Positions 34,360 through 45,673 of a stretch of DNA of 64,000 bases are shown piece after piece. The stretch is from positions 558,001 through 622,000 of the forward strand of contig JAJTTP010000006.1 of the NCBI GenBank assembly GCA_023313575.1, read 5' to 3'. The notes beneath the pieces were generated by a model. It was not told the DNA's origin. It saw nothing but the letters and a program-made list of their open reading frames with translations, and did no database searches. Position 1 is the first letter of the stretch. Each line of letters begins with the position of its first letter. The position numbers and the translations under genes are program-made. The DNA comes from Eutypella sp. D-1 (lineage: Eukaryota > Ascomycota > Sordariomycetes > Xylariales > Diatrypaceae).

Positions 34360-37300
34360 TTAGGCGTCTAGACCATCGAATTCGATGAGCTTCGCCACCA
34401 TCTTGGCAACCTCATTATCGCGGACGTCCATGCCGGGATCGTTGACCTTGGTCGCGATGAGGTTGTCCACCATGCCCCTGAGCCGGGACACCAAGACGCC
34501 GATGCGCGCCCACCCCCGCAACCTATTAATGCGTGGTCAGTATTTCGGATGTGCTGTTTAGTAGTAGGGAGGGCCATCTAGTCTAATTGTCCACTTCTAT
34601 GGGTATATATTAGAAAACAAAAGAGAAAGCTTACCGTAGCCAGCCGTCGACCACCAGGCCCCTGCCCATCGTGTCAAGCTCGATCGTACCGGAGAACATG
34701 AGCAGCGTGAAGGCGTTGAAAGCTATACGTACACACCTCTAGTTAGCACCCTGGCATCGGTCCGCGCATGTGCGTGTATGGCATCAAGAACATGACAATA
34801 CGCGTAGAATAGTTGGATAGCTAAAGGGCTCGGAAAACTTACGCGTGAGGTCCCGAATGAAGACCTTGCTCGTGGCCATGACGGAGAAGTAGGAGATGAA
34901 GGCGGCGGCGCCGGGGAAGGACTGAGCGCCGAACAGGGCGCTGGCGGGGTGCACGAAGACGCGGCCGTTGTCGCGCGTGAAGTACTTGATGGTACGGGCC
35001 TCGGGGTCCAACTCCACGGCGCCCGACGCCGACGTCGCGAACTTCTTATCTGGGAATTGGATCCGCGCGATCTGCGGCGTGAACGCGGATGCCGTCAGCG
35101 CCCGCACGAGCGCCATGGAGACCTGCGGTTGCTGCTGCTGCTGCTGCTGCTGTTGTGAAGCGGCGACGTTGTTGGTGGTGGCTGTAGTGCCCGGCACGTC
35201 TGACGGCGCAATGATACCGATCTCGGTCAGCGCGGCGTAGAACTGCGTCCGCGTGGACGCGATATCGGAGAGCGTCTGGTACGAGAGGAAGTTGTCATCG
35301 CACCACTGGCGGACCTGGCGCTGGGGTGCGCGGCCCTGGCCCTCGGCCATGGCGCTCCACTGCTGGAACGCGCGGAGGTCTGTCAAAAGATCGCCGTCGC
35401 CGCGCGAGAAGCGCATGCGGGCTTCGCGGGCGGCGTCGCGGCGGTCGGGGGGCGGGGAGACGAAGGGGCTGCGGGCGCTCAGGACGGCGGCGATCGCTAC
35501 GCACTCGGCCAGACAGCCGAAGACGGCACCGTGTACCATGAGCTTGCCGCACCGTAGGTCAGCGGGGATAGCGGCGAGCTGGGTGCCGAGGGCGGTCAGC
35601 TCGTCGCCGTCGAGGGCACCCATACGCCGCAGCACGTCCACTGCGCCTTCCACGGCCGCAGTCTCTGGTGGAGTCGGCGTCTGCGCCAGGAACTCGCCCA
35701 CGTCGCGCACCCCCATCGCTCGCACAGAGAGACATAGTTGCTCGAGGGGTACGCGGCGGATCTCCGGCTCGGGTCGCTCTGCCATCTGCTCCTCCTCGAG
35801 TTTGCGCGTGTACAGCTTATAGCAGTGGCCGGCTTGGACGCGGCCAGCACGACCTCGCCGCTGCTTACACGCTGCGCGAGACGCCCACGTCTCCTCGAGC
35901 CGGCGCATGTTGTTTGCCGGATCGAAGCTCGTCTCCTTGACCCGTCCCGTGTCGATGACCGCCACGATGTCGTCGATCGTGATCGACGTCTCGGCCACAT
36001 TCGTGGCCACCACCACCTTGCGCTTACCCGGCGGCGGATTCGTGAAGACCCTCCGCTGCTCACGCGTATCGAGCGACGCATGCAACGGTAGGACATGTAG
36101 CGACGAGACCGATCGGAGTTCGTTGACCGTCCGGCCGATCTCTGCCACTCCCGGGAGGAAGATGAGGATACCGCCTTTCTTGTTGGCATGGTGCAGTTCC
36201 GAGTCGATCGCTTTGGTAGTCTCCAGGAGCAAGGAGTAGTTGATCCGCGAGCCGAGTTTCTGTATGATCTTATTGACAGGATCCTTGGCCGTCTCAACAT
36301 CGTTATACCCGTCATCGCGGAATCTATCGTTACCGGGTGTGAAGCCGGTCATCCGGATGATGTCATCAAGATAGTAGTCCTCGACCGGGTACGTCCTACC
36401 AGCGATCTCGACTAGCCCAACTTCGAGTCCTTTGGTGGTGAAGTAGTCTCTGAAAGTGGCAGCATCGAGTGTGGCGCTCATGAGCACCAACTTCAGGTCC
36501 TTCCTCCTCTTGAGTACATCTCTCATGATGCTCAGCAGGAAATCGGTGTCCAGGCTACGCTCGTGGACCTCGTCAATCACAACGTGACTGACATTGGCAA
36601 GAGAAGCAATGACATCCTCGATGCGGCCACCAGAAGTCTGCAGACGCCTGAGGAGTACACCAGTAGTGACAAACGTGATTTTGGTGTCCTTGCTGGATTT
36701 TGTCTCCCCTCGGATGGAATATCCGACTTCCCGCCCAATTTGTGAGCAGCGCTCGTCACTAACCCTGTCCGCGAGGCCTAGGGCAGATATTCGGCGAGGC
36801 TGGGTACAAATTATGTTTGCGGCGTTACCTAGCCCTTCATTATAGAGATCATCTAGAATAAATTGGACCGATTGCGTAGACTTGCCCGAACCTGTCTCAC
36901 CGGCGATGATTGTGACTTGATTCTGTATCACTGTATCGACCAGATGCTCTTTTATTTGCCAGGCGGGCAGCTTCTGGCGCTGCGCTAACATCTCCTTATA
37001 TTCGCGCGTCTCTTGTCTCCTCTGCCACTCTGATCTGCTTTGAGCATTTTTGACCCATTCTATAGGTTTAGGGTGTCGAATAAGCTTTTGCCGTGTTGAT
37101 GCAGCAGGTCGGACCTCAGCAGCTGTAGAGGCAACTCCAGAAATGTCTCGGAGCTTGCCAGGTCGCTCAATGATGTCGTTGATATTCTGCTGAATCCAGT
37201 CGACCACGAAATCGATCTTCATAGGTTCCTCTCTCAGGGACTCATTGATGTAGGCGAGCATCCTTTTGATCACGCTGAGCTTGATATACGAGGGGAGCTC

Positions 37301-38930
37301 CGCCACGATCGTAACTATGATCTCTGCAGGGTACCGAGGCGGTTTCCGGATCTGCACCAGAGTCTCGACGTCTTTCTGAGGACCATTCTTGACAGATTTA
37401 ATGGAGATCTGGCAGACGCCATCAGAGACGCGCTTAAAGTTCTCGCCGAGAACAGAGGAGAGACTGTCCATCTCATCGGCCCAGCACTCTTCGGGGGTCC
37501 CAGAAATGAAAGGTTCATCGGGAGAACTCGACGGTTCAGCGCCGTCGCCGCTGGCTAGAAGGAAATGTTGCAATGCTTGAGCGGTCCGCCCCTCATCCCC
37601 GTCGTTGTCGTTGTACACCTTTCTACAGAGCTCGGCGGAATAGCCCGACTGGGAGAGGCGCTGGATAGCTGCCTCGCGCTTCAGGTCTTGAGTCGCAGCA
37701 ACTGACACACCGGCACCGTATTTTTCTGGCAGCGCCCACCGAGGCAGGTCATCCTCTGGAACGTGGATAAGTAGCCACTCCAGCGTCTCCTCTCGATCCT
37801 TGCACTCCTCCACAGCCTCCTCGATATGACTCTTACGGAAACCCGAGCCGGTCAGCTCCCTGATGATGGCGTCTTTCTGAGGCCTTGACATTTTGACCCC
37901 ATGGGGATTCCAGATGACTTCTCTCCGTAGCAGGTCCTCCAGCTGGGCTCGGGTCTTCTTGCCCATCTCAACCTTGGGAACAGTCGTCCAGCCTTTCATA
38001 GGGTTCGACCCGCCACCACCACGGCCACCGCCAGCACCTGACTTTTCCGCGGCATTGCTCCGAAGAATTAAGCCGGAAGCACCGGGCATGTTCTTCGCCT
38101 TCTCACGGATAGCATCCTGCTCCTTTTTCTTCTTCTCAGCGGCAGCCTTGTCGCTTTCCCGCTGCTTGAGGGTGGCGAAGGGGTCGGCATCGTACATCCA
38201 GGCGTTGCCCTTCTTGACGTCTTCCTTCTTCAGCTCCTCAAACTGCTTCCAGAGCGCCCTGTAGTCCGGGGGAAGCGTGGTGTCGATTCTCTTCATGCTG
38301 CAGACGCGGAACAGGGCGTAGGTGGCGGCGGCGTGGCGGGCCTCCAGGGCCGTGGGCCTAGTCACCAGATGAATGTAGTCCGGGGGCAGTTTGAAGGGTG
38401 GTAGCATCTGCACCTCCTGAGTCTTGTGGTGCTTAGCGCTAAGCTTGACGAAATACGAGAAGCCATCCTTGCCTTTGATCTAAGAGAACATTCGTATTAA
38501 CTATCTGGTTGACACTCGGGAAAAGATATAACTCGAATGTCGGACATGCGGCGAAGCTGCTCGCGTTACGTACAGGTTGGTAATCGGGTCTGTCCCACTT
38601 CTGTCTCTGACAATGCTCGGAAAGCAGGTTTACCGGCAACTTCCCGGTCCAGCTGGCACCGCCGATGAGCTGCTTCACGGTAGGCTTAGGCGGCCCCGAG
38701 GGCTCAGCCTCGCCTGCCCCTGAGTTCCCGGCATTTGAAGCTGCCTGAGATCCCTTTTTTGGCTTTGGGTCTTTGGTCGAGTTGGTGAATACGATGAAGC
38801 TGTCATCTTGGCCCTTGTCATTATTACTACTCTTGGCATTGGTAGATTTTGAGGACTTCTTGGACGACGACCCGCTACCGGAGGCTTGGGGAGGAGGCGC
38901 CGTCGCCTTCTCTTTCCCTTTCTTCCCCAT
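34360..38930 (-). CDS. DExH-box RNA helicase, DHX57/DHX29-like
   Basis: SF2 RNA helicase of 1414 residues in four exons: 38930-38574, 38479-34843, 34722-34635 and 34522-34360; all three junctions keep phase. The Lys/Ser-rich N-terminus leads to a double-stranded-RNA-binding-like segment split by intron 1 (DYQP|IKGKDGFSYFV). Two UBA-like segments follow near residues 320-365 and 380-425, then an RWD domain near 450 (DEMDSLSSVLGENF). Helicase motifs: GETGSGKST near 645, DEVH near 756, SATLD, and RRGRAGRVQAGHCYKLY near 995. Motif II is DEVH, as in DHX29 and DHX57. After the HA2 and OB regions a ten-Gln run encoded by CAG/CAA repeats lies near residue 1230. The last two small exons complete the OB-fold tail. 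UBA plus RWD favours DHX57 (S. pombe Ucp12); a role in translation is inferred. Confidence 0.94.
35128..35155. repeat. CAG/CAA trinucleotide tract encoding poly-Gln
   Basis: On the minus strand a run of mostly CAG codons encodes ten Gln between a catalytic-core and OB-fold segment of the helicase. Tracts of this kind vary in length between strains. Confidence 0.9.
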
Positions 38931-39801
38931 ACTATCCCATGAGTATCTGGGTAGTTAAAAGCAAAGCTATGAGAAATTTTAGCCGGTAACCATCACTTGA
39001 TGATGTGAGAAGGTGAAGTTAATCAGGTGACCTGGAGGGTTCCAAGGATCGAAGAAGCCCAATCAAAAAAATTCACTGTAATGAAATTTCACTATCTCAG
39101 GCAGCTCAGGTATGCACAAGTAAGGTTATAAAGAAGAAGCGTATTATGGAGGATACCAAATATGGTTAGTTAAGCAGTCTTAGTGGAGCTTTAAGTTTTA
39201 TGGGTCCTCCTTTGGCATCCCTTATCCCCTGACAGCCTTTATATACATACAGGCTTGTAAGTCTGGTTACATCATGCATGTGTTGATGTGCTCATTACTA
39301 TTAACTAGATGCTACTTATATAATATACAGAAAATAATAGTATATAGTAATCACAATCGATGATATTAAAAGGGAGATGACTGTCTAAATTAACTTCTTT
39401 CCACAAATTTCCAAACCCCGTTCCTGAATTTTAAAGCTGTGAAATAGCTTTGATTTTACTTTTGATATATAATCGTTATGAGTGGCTTATGTTTAGCCCT
39501 TTTAGCGCCTGTTTGCTAAGCTACACAAGCTTATAAGCTACTTCGTAGAGCTACCTAAGGAGGTAGGCATGTTATGCATCCCTAGTGACATCAACTAACC
39601 ACCACTTTTATCCATACTAGGTAGATATAAGTTACCTCATCAGGCTCAAATGTTTTGACCTCTCTCAAAAGCTTCACCGCACCGTACATGCGCAGGAACA
39701 CAACGATTCGGGCCTGTGTTCTCAAAAACTTAGGATGTAGACCACGACACCTCCTCTATAATATCCCCATCTCACGGCGGCGCGCCCTACATAACCAAGC
39801 C
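38931..39801. other. divergent promoter region, helicase and aprataxin
   Basis: About 0.87 kb shared by the divergent helicase and aprataxin genes. The middle (39280-39500) is markedly AT-rich compared with its surroundings. An in-frame ATG at 39688 would extend aprataxin by 38 residues. Confidence 0.55.
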
Positions 39802-40925
39802 ATGGCATCTACTACCGAACCCAAGCCCGAGGACGCGATCACGAAGGAGGAGATCGAGGCCTCTGCTCCAGCTCCGGCTCCGGCTCCAGCCGCCCCTGAT
39901 GCCGGTTCAAGCCAGGGAACCAAGCGCAATGCCTGTGAGTCTTCCCGTGTTCCGGTTCTGTTCATTCTCCTTATCCTCGGCCCAGAATAGCAGTGCACAA
40001 CGAACGAAACCAAAGCTAACGTAACCCACGCCGCACGACGGGGAGGAAACAAGTCACAGAGCTAATGTCGCCGAAACCAACGAAGCAGAGCCAGGCGCCC
40101 GCATCCACGAGGTCCTCCACACTAACGAGCTTCTACAACCGGGTAGCGCAAACCCCCTCGACCTCGTCCCCATCCCCGTCCCCATCCTCCCCCCAGCAAC
40201 ACCACTACAAGGCGCGCGACGGGCTAGGCGCGTACCTATCAGACCCGGCCTCGCAGGCGGCGGCAGCGGGATCGCGGGTCGTGTTCTGGGACGAGAAGTT
40301 CGTAGCGATCCGGGACCTGTACCCGAAATCGAGCGTGCACTGTCTGCTGCTGGCGCGGGACCCGACCCTGCGGCGCCAACACCCCTTCGACGCCTTCGGG
40401 TGCGCGAACCCCGCGAGTGCCGCCCTGCTCGACGCCGCGCGCTCCGCTGCCCAGCGCCTCCGTCGCCTCGTCGCTAAGGAGCTGCAGCGCCGGTTCGGGC
40501 CCTTCAGTCGGCTCGACGCCGCCCGGGAGGCCGCGCTGGACGGCAACGGCGGCGCGGGGGATAATAACTCAGACGCAGACGCCCAGCAGCAACTCCCCCC
40601 AGGCCGCGACTGGGAATCCGAGGTGCTAGTAGGCGTGCACGCGCACCCGAGCATGAACGACCTGCACGTGCACGTGCTGTCGCGGGAGATGCACTCGGCG
40701 TGCCTGCGGCACCGACGGCACTACAACTCGTTCCACACGCCGTTCCTAGTACCACTAGACGACCTGCCGCTCGCCGACGACGACCCCCGCCGCCACCCCG
40801 GCCGCGAGGGCTACCTCACCCGTCGCGACCTGCGCTGCTGGCGCTGCGGCGCTAACTTTGGGAACCGCTTCGCCCGCCTCAAGGAGCACCTCGAGCTCGA
40901 GTTCGACGAGTGGAAGAGGTTGTGA
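39802..40925 (+). CDS. HNT3: Aprataxin-like DNA 5'-adenylate hydrolase
   Basis: Removes AMP from abortive ligation ends during DNA repair. Exons 39802-39934 and 40054-40925 give 334 residues. The donor is GTGAGT; only an AAG acceptor (40051-40053) gives an open junction and restores the family motif KRNAFTELM; the neighbouring CAG acceptor 6 nt on would make TAG. After a Ser/Pro-rich linker the HIT fold starts about residue 115 with FWDEKFVAIRDLYPKSSVH. The active-site block reads HAHPSMNDLHVHVLS, so the first position of the usual HxHxH is Asp here while the central and last His remain. A C-terminal zinc-finger block has CWRCG...LKEHLE. The start at 39802 has the better Kozak context (CAAGCCATGG); the upstream ATG at 39688 adds an Arg-rich, acid-free extension like a mitochondrial presequence. 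Confidence 0.92.
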
Positions 40926-41953
40926 TTGTGGGGTGAGCTGGGCCCAGAAGGGCGGGCGTGGGGGGAGGGGGGGGCCCTATAGCAGGCGCGGCCGAATCTC
41001 TTAATTAAGTGCTACTCGGAGTTCAGGCTAGTTTTTTTTTTCTAGGGGGAGGGGGGAGGGCGGCTTGATGCATAGGCCAACGAGCTACAGGGACCGGTAT
41101 ATAGATAAAAAAATGAGGATCTCCTGGGTGGTAAGTAAGGCTTATAGACTGTCAGCGAGGCGGGATGGTCCTGTGCCAGGCATGTCCACGTTGACGATTG
41201 AAGGAGGGCGGCTTTCATCACTCTTATCAACTGTAAACATAGATATATGACGGACATTCGTGAAGGCCACGACGACGGCATAGGTCAGTCACATGCGCGT
41301 AGCAAGTTCCGTAAATGATAAATAATTCCATTGCAATTCCATTCCAAAAGCCAAGCCGAGCGAACACCGTACTATAGTAGTGGCGGCGGTGGTGGTAGTA
41401 ATAGTAGTAGTAGCATACAATCAACCCATAATTATTCCGTGAACACCCTTCTCCCTCCAGCCCCCCTTTCCCTTCCCTTCCCTTCCTTACCCTTCCCTTC
41501 CCTTCCTTACCCTTCCTCCTTTCTGTCCAGGAGCCCCAGCAACGACTGCCGCGTCATCTTTTGCGCCAGAAGCATGTAAATTTTCGTGATCCGCTCGCCC
41601 TCTGAGCGAGTTGGGTAGATAGACAAGGCAGAGAAAAGAGGGCCACCCCAAAAGAAAAAAAGATGAATGAAATCCATAGCGCTCTCTCGCGAGAATCGTT
41701 TTTTTGCTTCGTTCGTTCATCCTTTTTCTCTTCGTTGAATTCGCCCCCCGTCTGAAGCAAAACATGATTATAACCACGGTCGCTCGGTCAGTTGTCCCTC
41801 TAGCTAGACGCGTGTGCAAAAAAAAGCTCCCGTAATAAGAGAGAACAACCCCTCTTCCTAGGTCAGGATGCCGGCGCAGTAAACCTCATGCTGACCCTCC
41901 TATAGGCCTTATACGCGCTTGAGAGAATGCCTGGTACGTAAGCTGGCGCCTAA
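40926..41953. other. intergenic between convergent genes
   Basis: About 1 kb with a G-rich patch (40960-41065), a TAG/AGT-rich stretch (41385-41415) and a pyrimidine tandem repeat (41462-41520). No supported gene. Confidence 0.55.
41462..41520. repeat. CCCTTCCCTTCC pyrimidine tandem repeat
   Basis: Two copies of a longer unit CCCTTCCCTTCCTTA flanked by further CCCTTC units. A strict homopurine-homopyrimidine tract with mirror symmetry, capable in principle of triplex formation. Confidence 0.8.
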
Positions 41954-42936
41954 TTACTGTATCCGACAATGGTCAGCAAGATCCACGGCGTGGTGGGGAA
42001 AGGGAGGGGGTTAAGAGTTGGAAAGGGGTAGCTCCTACCACGTCCCCAACGACTGGGTAGCCCTCTCCATTCAGCCCATCGCCGCCGAACGCGTTGGCGT
42101 CTCCGTTCTCTGGGATGTCGTCTAGGGACTCATCGGTTCCTACGATCCCACGCCGCACATGTCAGCTACTCGTCCAATCATGTTTTCTTGAAATGCAACA
42201 ACTCGCAGAGAAGTGGGGCTTATGGTGATGGTAGGGGCAATTAGAGCAGAGAAAGCAAAAGAAACGAGAGGAACCAATCGCATTATATCGTATCGACGCA
42301 TTATGAAGTAGCTAGGGAAGCGCGTAGCAAAATTTAGAGGTAGCGATCTACTCACGTACCCTCGTCATCGACGACGCCGTCGGCGTCTCCGTTCTCCTCT
42401 CCCTCACCCTCCGCAGCATCCGCATCCGCATCCACATCCGAATCAACATCGTCGTCTTCGACACCATTCGCCTCGTCCGCCGCGGGTGTAGCGCTCTTGC
42501 GCGGGCGGCCCCTCTTACCGGCGGCGGCGGACTTCTTGGGCGTGGCGGTAGTCGACGCGTCGCTTTTGCGGGGACGACCGCGACCACGGCCGCTGGGCGC
42601 GCTCGCCGTCGCGGACTTCTTGGTGACCTTGGCGGCTCTGGGGCTGGGCTTCGGCGCGGCGGCGGTGGCGGCAGCAGCAGCAGCAATAGCTGCCGTTCTC
42701 TTCGTAGTGGGCTCGGGCTTGGTGTTCGTGGCGGGTGTGCTGCCGGTAGCGGTCTTCTTCTTGCCGCCGGATCCAGGGGGTCGACCACGGGGGCGGCCCG
42801 ATGGCACCTTGACCTGCTTCGAGACGCCGTTCTTGGGGGGCCGTCCGCGTCCGCGCTTCGCGGGCTCGCCGGTGGTCGCGTCGGCGGTGACGGCGGTCAG
42901 GTCCTCGCCCGACTTCCTGGGGCGCGTCGGTGCCAT
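41954..42936 (-). CDS. AT-hook (HMGA-like) chromatin protein, 226 residues
   Basis: Lys/Arg/Ala/Pro-rich nuclear protein expected to bind AT-rich minor grooves. Exons 42936-42360, 42139-42039 and 41956-41954. Four AT-hook cores are visible: KRGRGRPPK, SGRPRGRPPG, GRGRGRPRK and KRGRPRK, at about residues 27, 46, 117 and 141. The C-terminus is acidic, ending GEGYPVVGDV. Intron 1 is 220 nt (GTACGT...GTAG); intron 2 (42038-41957) has GTAGGA, a TGCTGACC branch and ATACAG, and the final exon consists of the TAA alone. If intron 2 is retained the frame continues 22 codons to 41973 with a different tail. Such proteins act in chromatin architecture; the target is unknown. Confidence 0.85.
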
Positions 42937-45673
42937 ATTGGTTACGTAGGTCGCGGGTTTTTAGTTTTTGTTTCGCGGCCTTGGTTATGATACGTATATG
43001 CGTATCGATGTGCCCGCTGTGTGCTTCTCCGTAAGTGCGCGCTTGTGCGGGCACGAGAAGCTGAAGATAGATGATAAGGTTGATATGGGTAAGCTAAAAT
43101 AAGAGGATCAAATAGCTGCTGCGTATACGACGAACTTGACGCGTAAAATTAAAAGGGGATTGGGAATTATTGCTTTTTAATGTACTTTTAATTCTCAATT
43201 CGTACAATTTTGAAAATAATAGCAATAATAATAAAATAAAAATAAAAAATGCGACCGGAGAATTCCAGGGGGATAAAATGACAATATCTTCTGAATGATT
43301 CTCTGGAGAGAAAAATTGATGAAAAATTTTAGAAGGGCGGGTTGTGAAAAGGAGAAGGTAAAAAAAAGAGAGAAAAAGAAATTGGGAAGGGGAAAAATGG
43401 AAAATGGAAAAAAATCCAAACAGGGTGGGCAGCTTTACACCTTCCCTCACCCACCCAAGCACCTGGGCAGTCTTTGGTCGCGGTTACCCAATACATATCA
43501 GGTAGGTAGTGCATATGTTAGTTATTAATATGTACTTAGGTAAGTAGGAGGTAGGGAAGTAACAGTGCTAAGCTATCTTTACCAGGTACCTAGCCTACCT
43601 CCAGGGCTGCCTAGGTACTATGTAGGTTGGTAGCAAACAAAAAAACAATTGGGGTAATTAGCTTGTATCCATGGATGGGGCGCCGGGAGATTTGACGCGA
43701 AGTCGCGTTTTATGTGCTGCTTTGTTCTACTTGTTCTTGATATACGAAGTACTAGGTAGGTATGTATATACGGAGTAGTTTCCGATATAGCCTGGAACCA
43801 GGCACCACCTGACCCGGCCACCCCCTTATAAGGGCCTTTTGGCCAACCCAACCGTGGATAAAAAGAAGTATTTCGTACTTTCACTTGGAGTGCGTACCCC
43901 CAGTGCCCAGTGCCCACCTGACAGAATCCTGGGCAGATCTGATAATTATTCAGGATTTATTATTTCGGTTTTCGTTACTCGCAAGTACTTAACTGATATG
44001 CGACAAACCTCTATTTTATTAACATGTTACGAAGGCCTGTGTGTAGAATAAGTGCACTTAAAACGGACCTTACCCAGAACGACATGATAATAGAGATCAG
44101 GGCGGGGTTCTATACCTAGGTATAGCAGCCTCAATTTTACGGCTAATACCCTGCGTTTCCCCTACTTAGTTTAAGATATCGTATAAGTACATGTGCTCCC
44201 TCCTCCTCCCCTTCCTTTATATATTTCTATTATCAGATGCCCAACAGCTCGATGAAACCCGCAACCTTCTCCATCTCCCCCCTCCCCACCCTTTCCCGAA
44301 GAAGAACCCGGGAAGCCAAGCAGAGGAGGAGAAATAGGGGGTTATCTATTTGACTGCCAGTCACGTGCGATATAGGTGTAATACATCCATACCAAGTAGT
44401 GGGTCTGAGTCAACGCACATCGTGGCGTCTCACATACCTTTCCCTCCCCCTCCCTCCTCTCCCATTCCCAAAAGAAGAAAGAAAGAAAAACTGTTTCGGT
44501 GCCTCTGGCCTGAGACGTAAGTGAGTGAGTGAGTGTGTGGCTGAAAGAATCTAGACCTCAGGATATGTGATCATCGAGTCGGGTCGGGTCGGGGCGGTTC
44601 CGTCTGGAGGGGTGTAAACATAACATGCGTACTGCACATCACTCACCTAACGCAGGGGAAGAAGCATCTCAGTCCCCCTCCTCTCCCCTCTTCATACTGG
44701 GTCGACACGTTTCTACGAGAGACGGGAGCAGGTGGATATAATCAACTATCGAGTTATTCATTTCCGTAGCAAAAAAATTATATACTTCAACAATAATAAC
44801 TAGGTTGATTCGTCAGGCCACACTTCTTCTTTTTGTTTCACCTCCTCCTCCTCCTCGCCTTCTCTTCTCTTCTCTTCTTTTTTTGGTTCCCCTTTCCCTC
44901 TCTTTGCCTTTTCCGTGACGCCTGCCTGAACGAATCCTCCTAGCCTCGTCTAGCCATAAAGCTTCGCCATAGATCGAATATACCCAGTGGGTCCTCGCCG
45001 GTTTTTGGTTCGTCTTTTTTGTTCTTTTCTTTTTTCTAGTATAGTTCACCCCCTCAACCCGATGTGCAAAAGCTCGTCCAAAATTTGGGAGGAAGAAGGA
45101 TATGGTGAGAAGAGTAAAGTAGAAGGAGAGCAGGGAAAGCCATCCATGGGGCTTCCCTGTCTTGCTTCCGCCCCTGTCCTGAAAACGCCGAGTCCATGCC
45201 TGAGCTGTCCTGTCATGCCATCTGAATGCACAATGCCTGTCTATGAACGTCGCCGTGCACCAGAACGCCGGAACCAAGGAATCTTCGCCGCAAAAAATCA
45301 GTCGGGGAAAGGTATCACGAATGGGAAGAAAGGAGTCGTGGTTCTCGTAAGCTTCGTGAAACGTTATACTGGCGTCCATGTCGTGGATACCATATTAATA
45401 TGGGTGTGGTAATTAGCGGGTGGGTATTGGTGCTGAGAGAGGTTTTGCCTGTCTGAAGGCACTAGTAATTATAGTGGCAGTTATGGGGCGCCGGTAGTCA
45501 GCGCAGACGTGCCAAGTCGCATACACATTATGTAGTGAATTGAGAGCGTGAACCACGACCATCGTGGAGGTCAAGGACCATGTGGCAATAAAAGTATAGG
45601 AGATAGGCTACAGCCTATCAGAGCTGCCGAAGTAGAGATGTGGTGCTAGGAACGTAGGTCGAGGTCGTATCGC
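42937..45673. other. intergenic, 2.7 kb
   Basis: Upstream of the AT-hook gene and 3' of the cyclin gene. AT-rich purine stretch at 43140-43420; TACCTA/TAGGTA cluster at 43530-43632; opposed open frames at 44813-45412 rejected as genes. Confidence 0.55.
43530..43632. repeat. TACCTA/TAGGTA microrepeat cluster
   Basis: Includes TACTTAGGTAAGTAGG, CCAGGTACCTAGCCTACC and GCCTAGGTAC, with inverted halves about 60 bp apart. Confidence 0.6.

Noticed and set aside
44813..45412. Overlapping open frames on both strands (188 and 141 codons)
   Set aside because: Low-complexity Arg/Lys tail, no family resemblance, no splice or codon-bias support, and each frame is antisense to the other.
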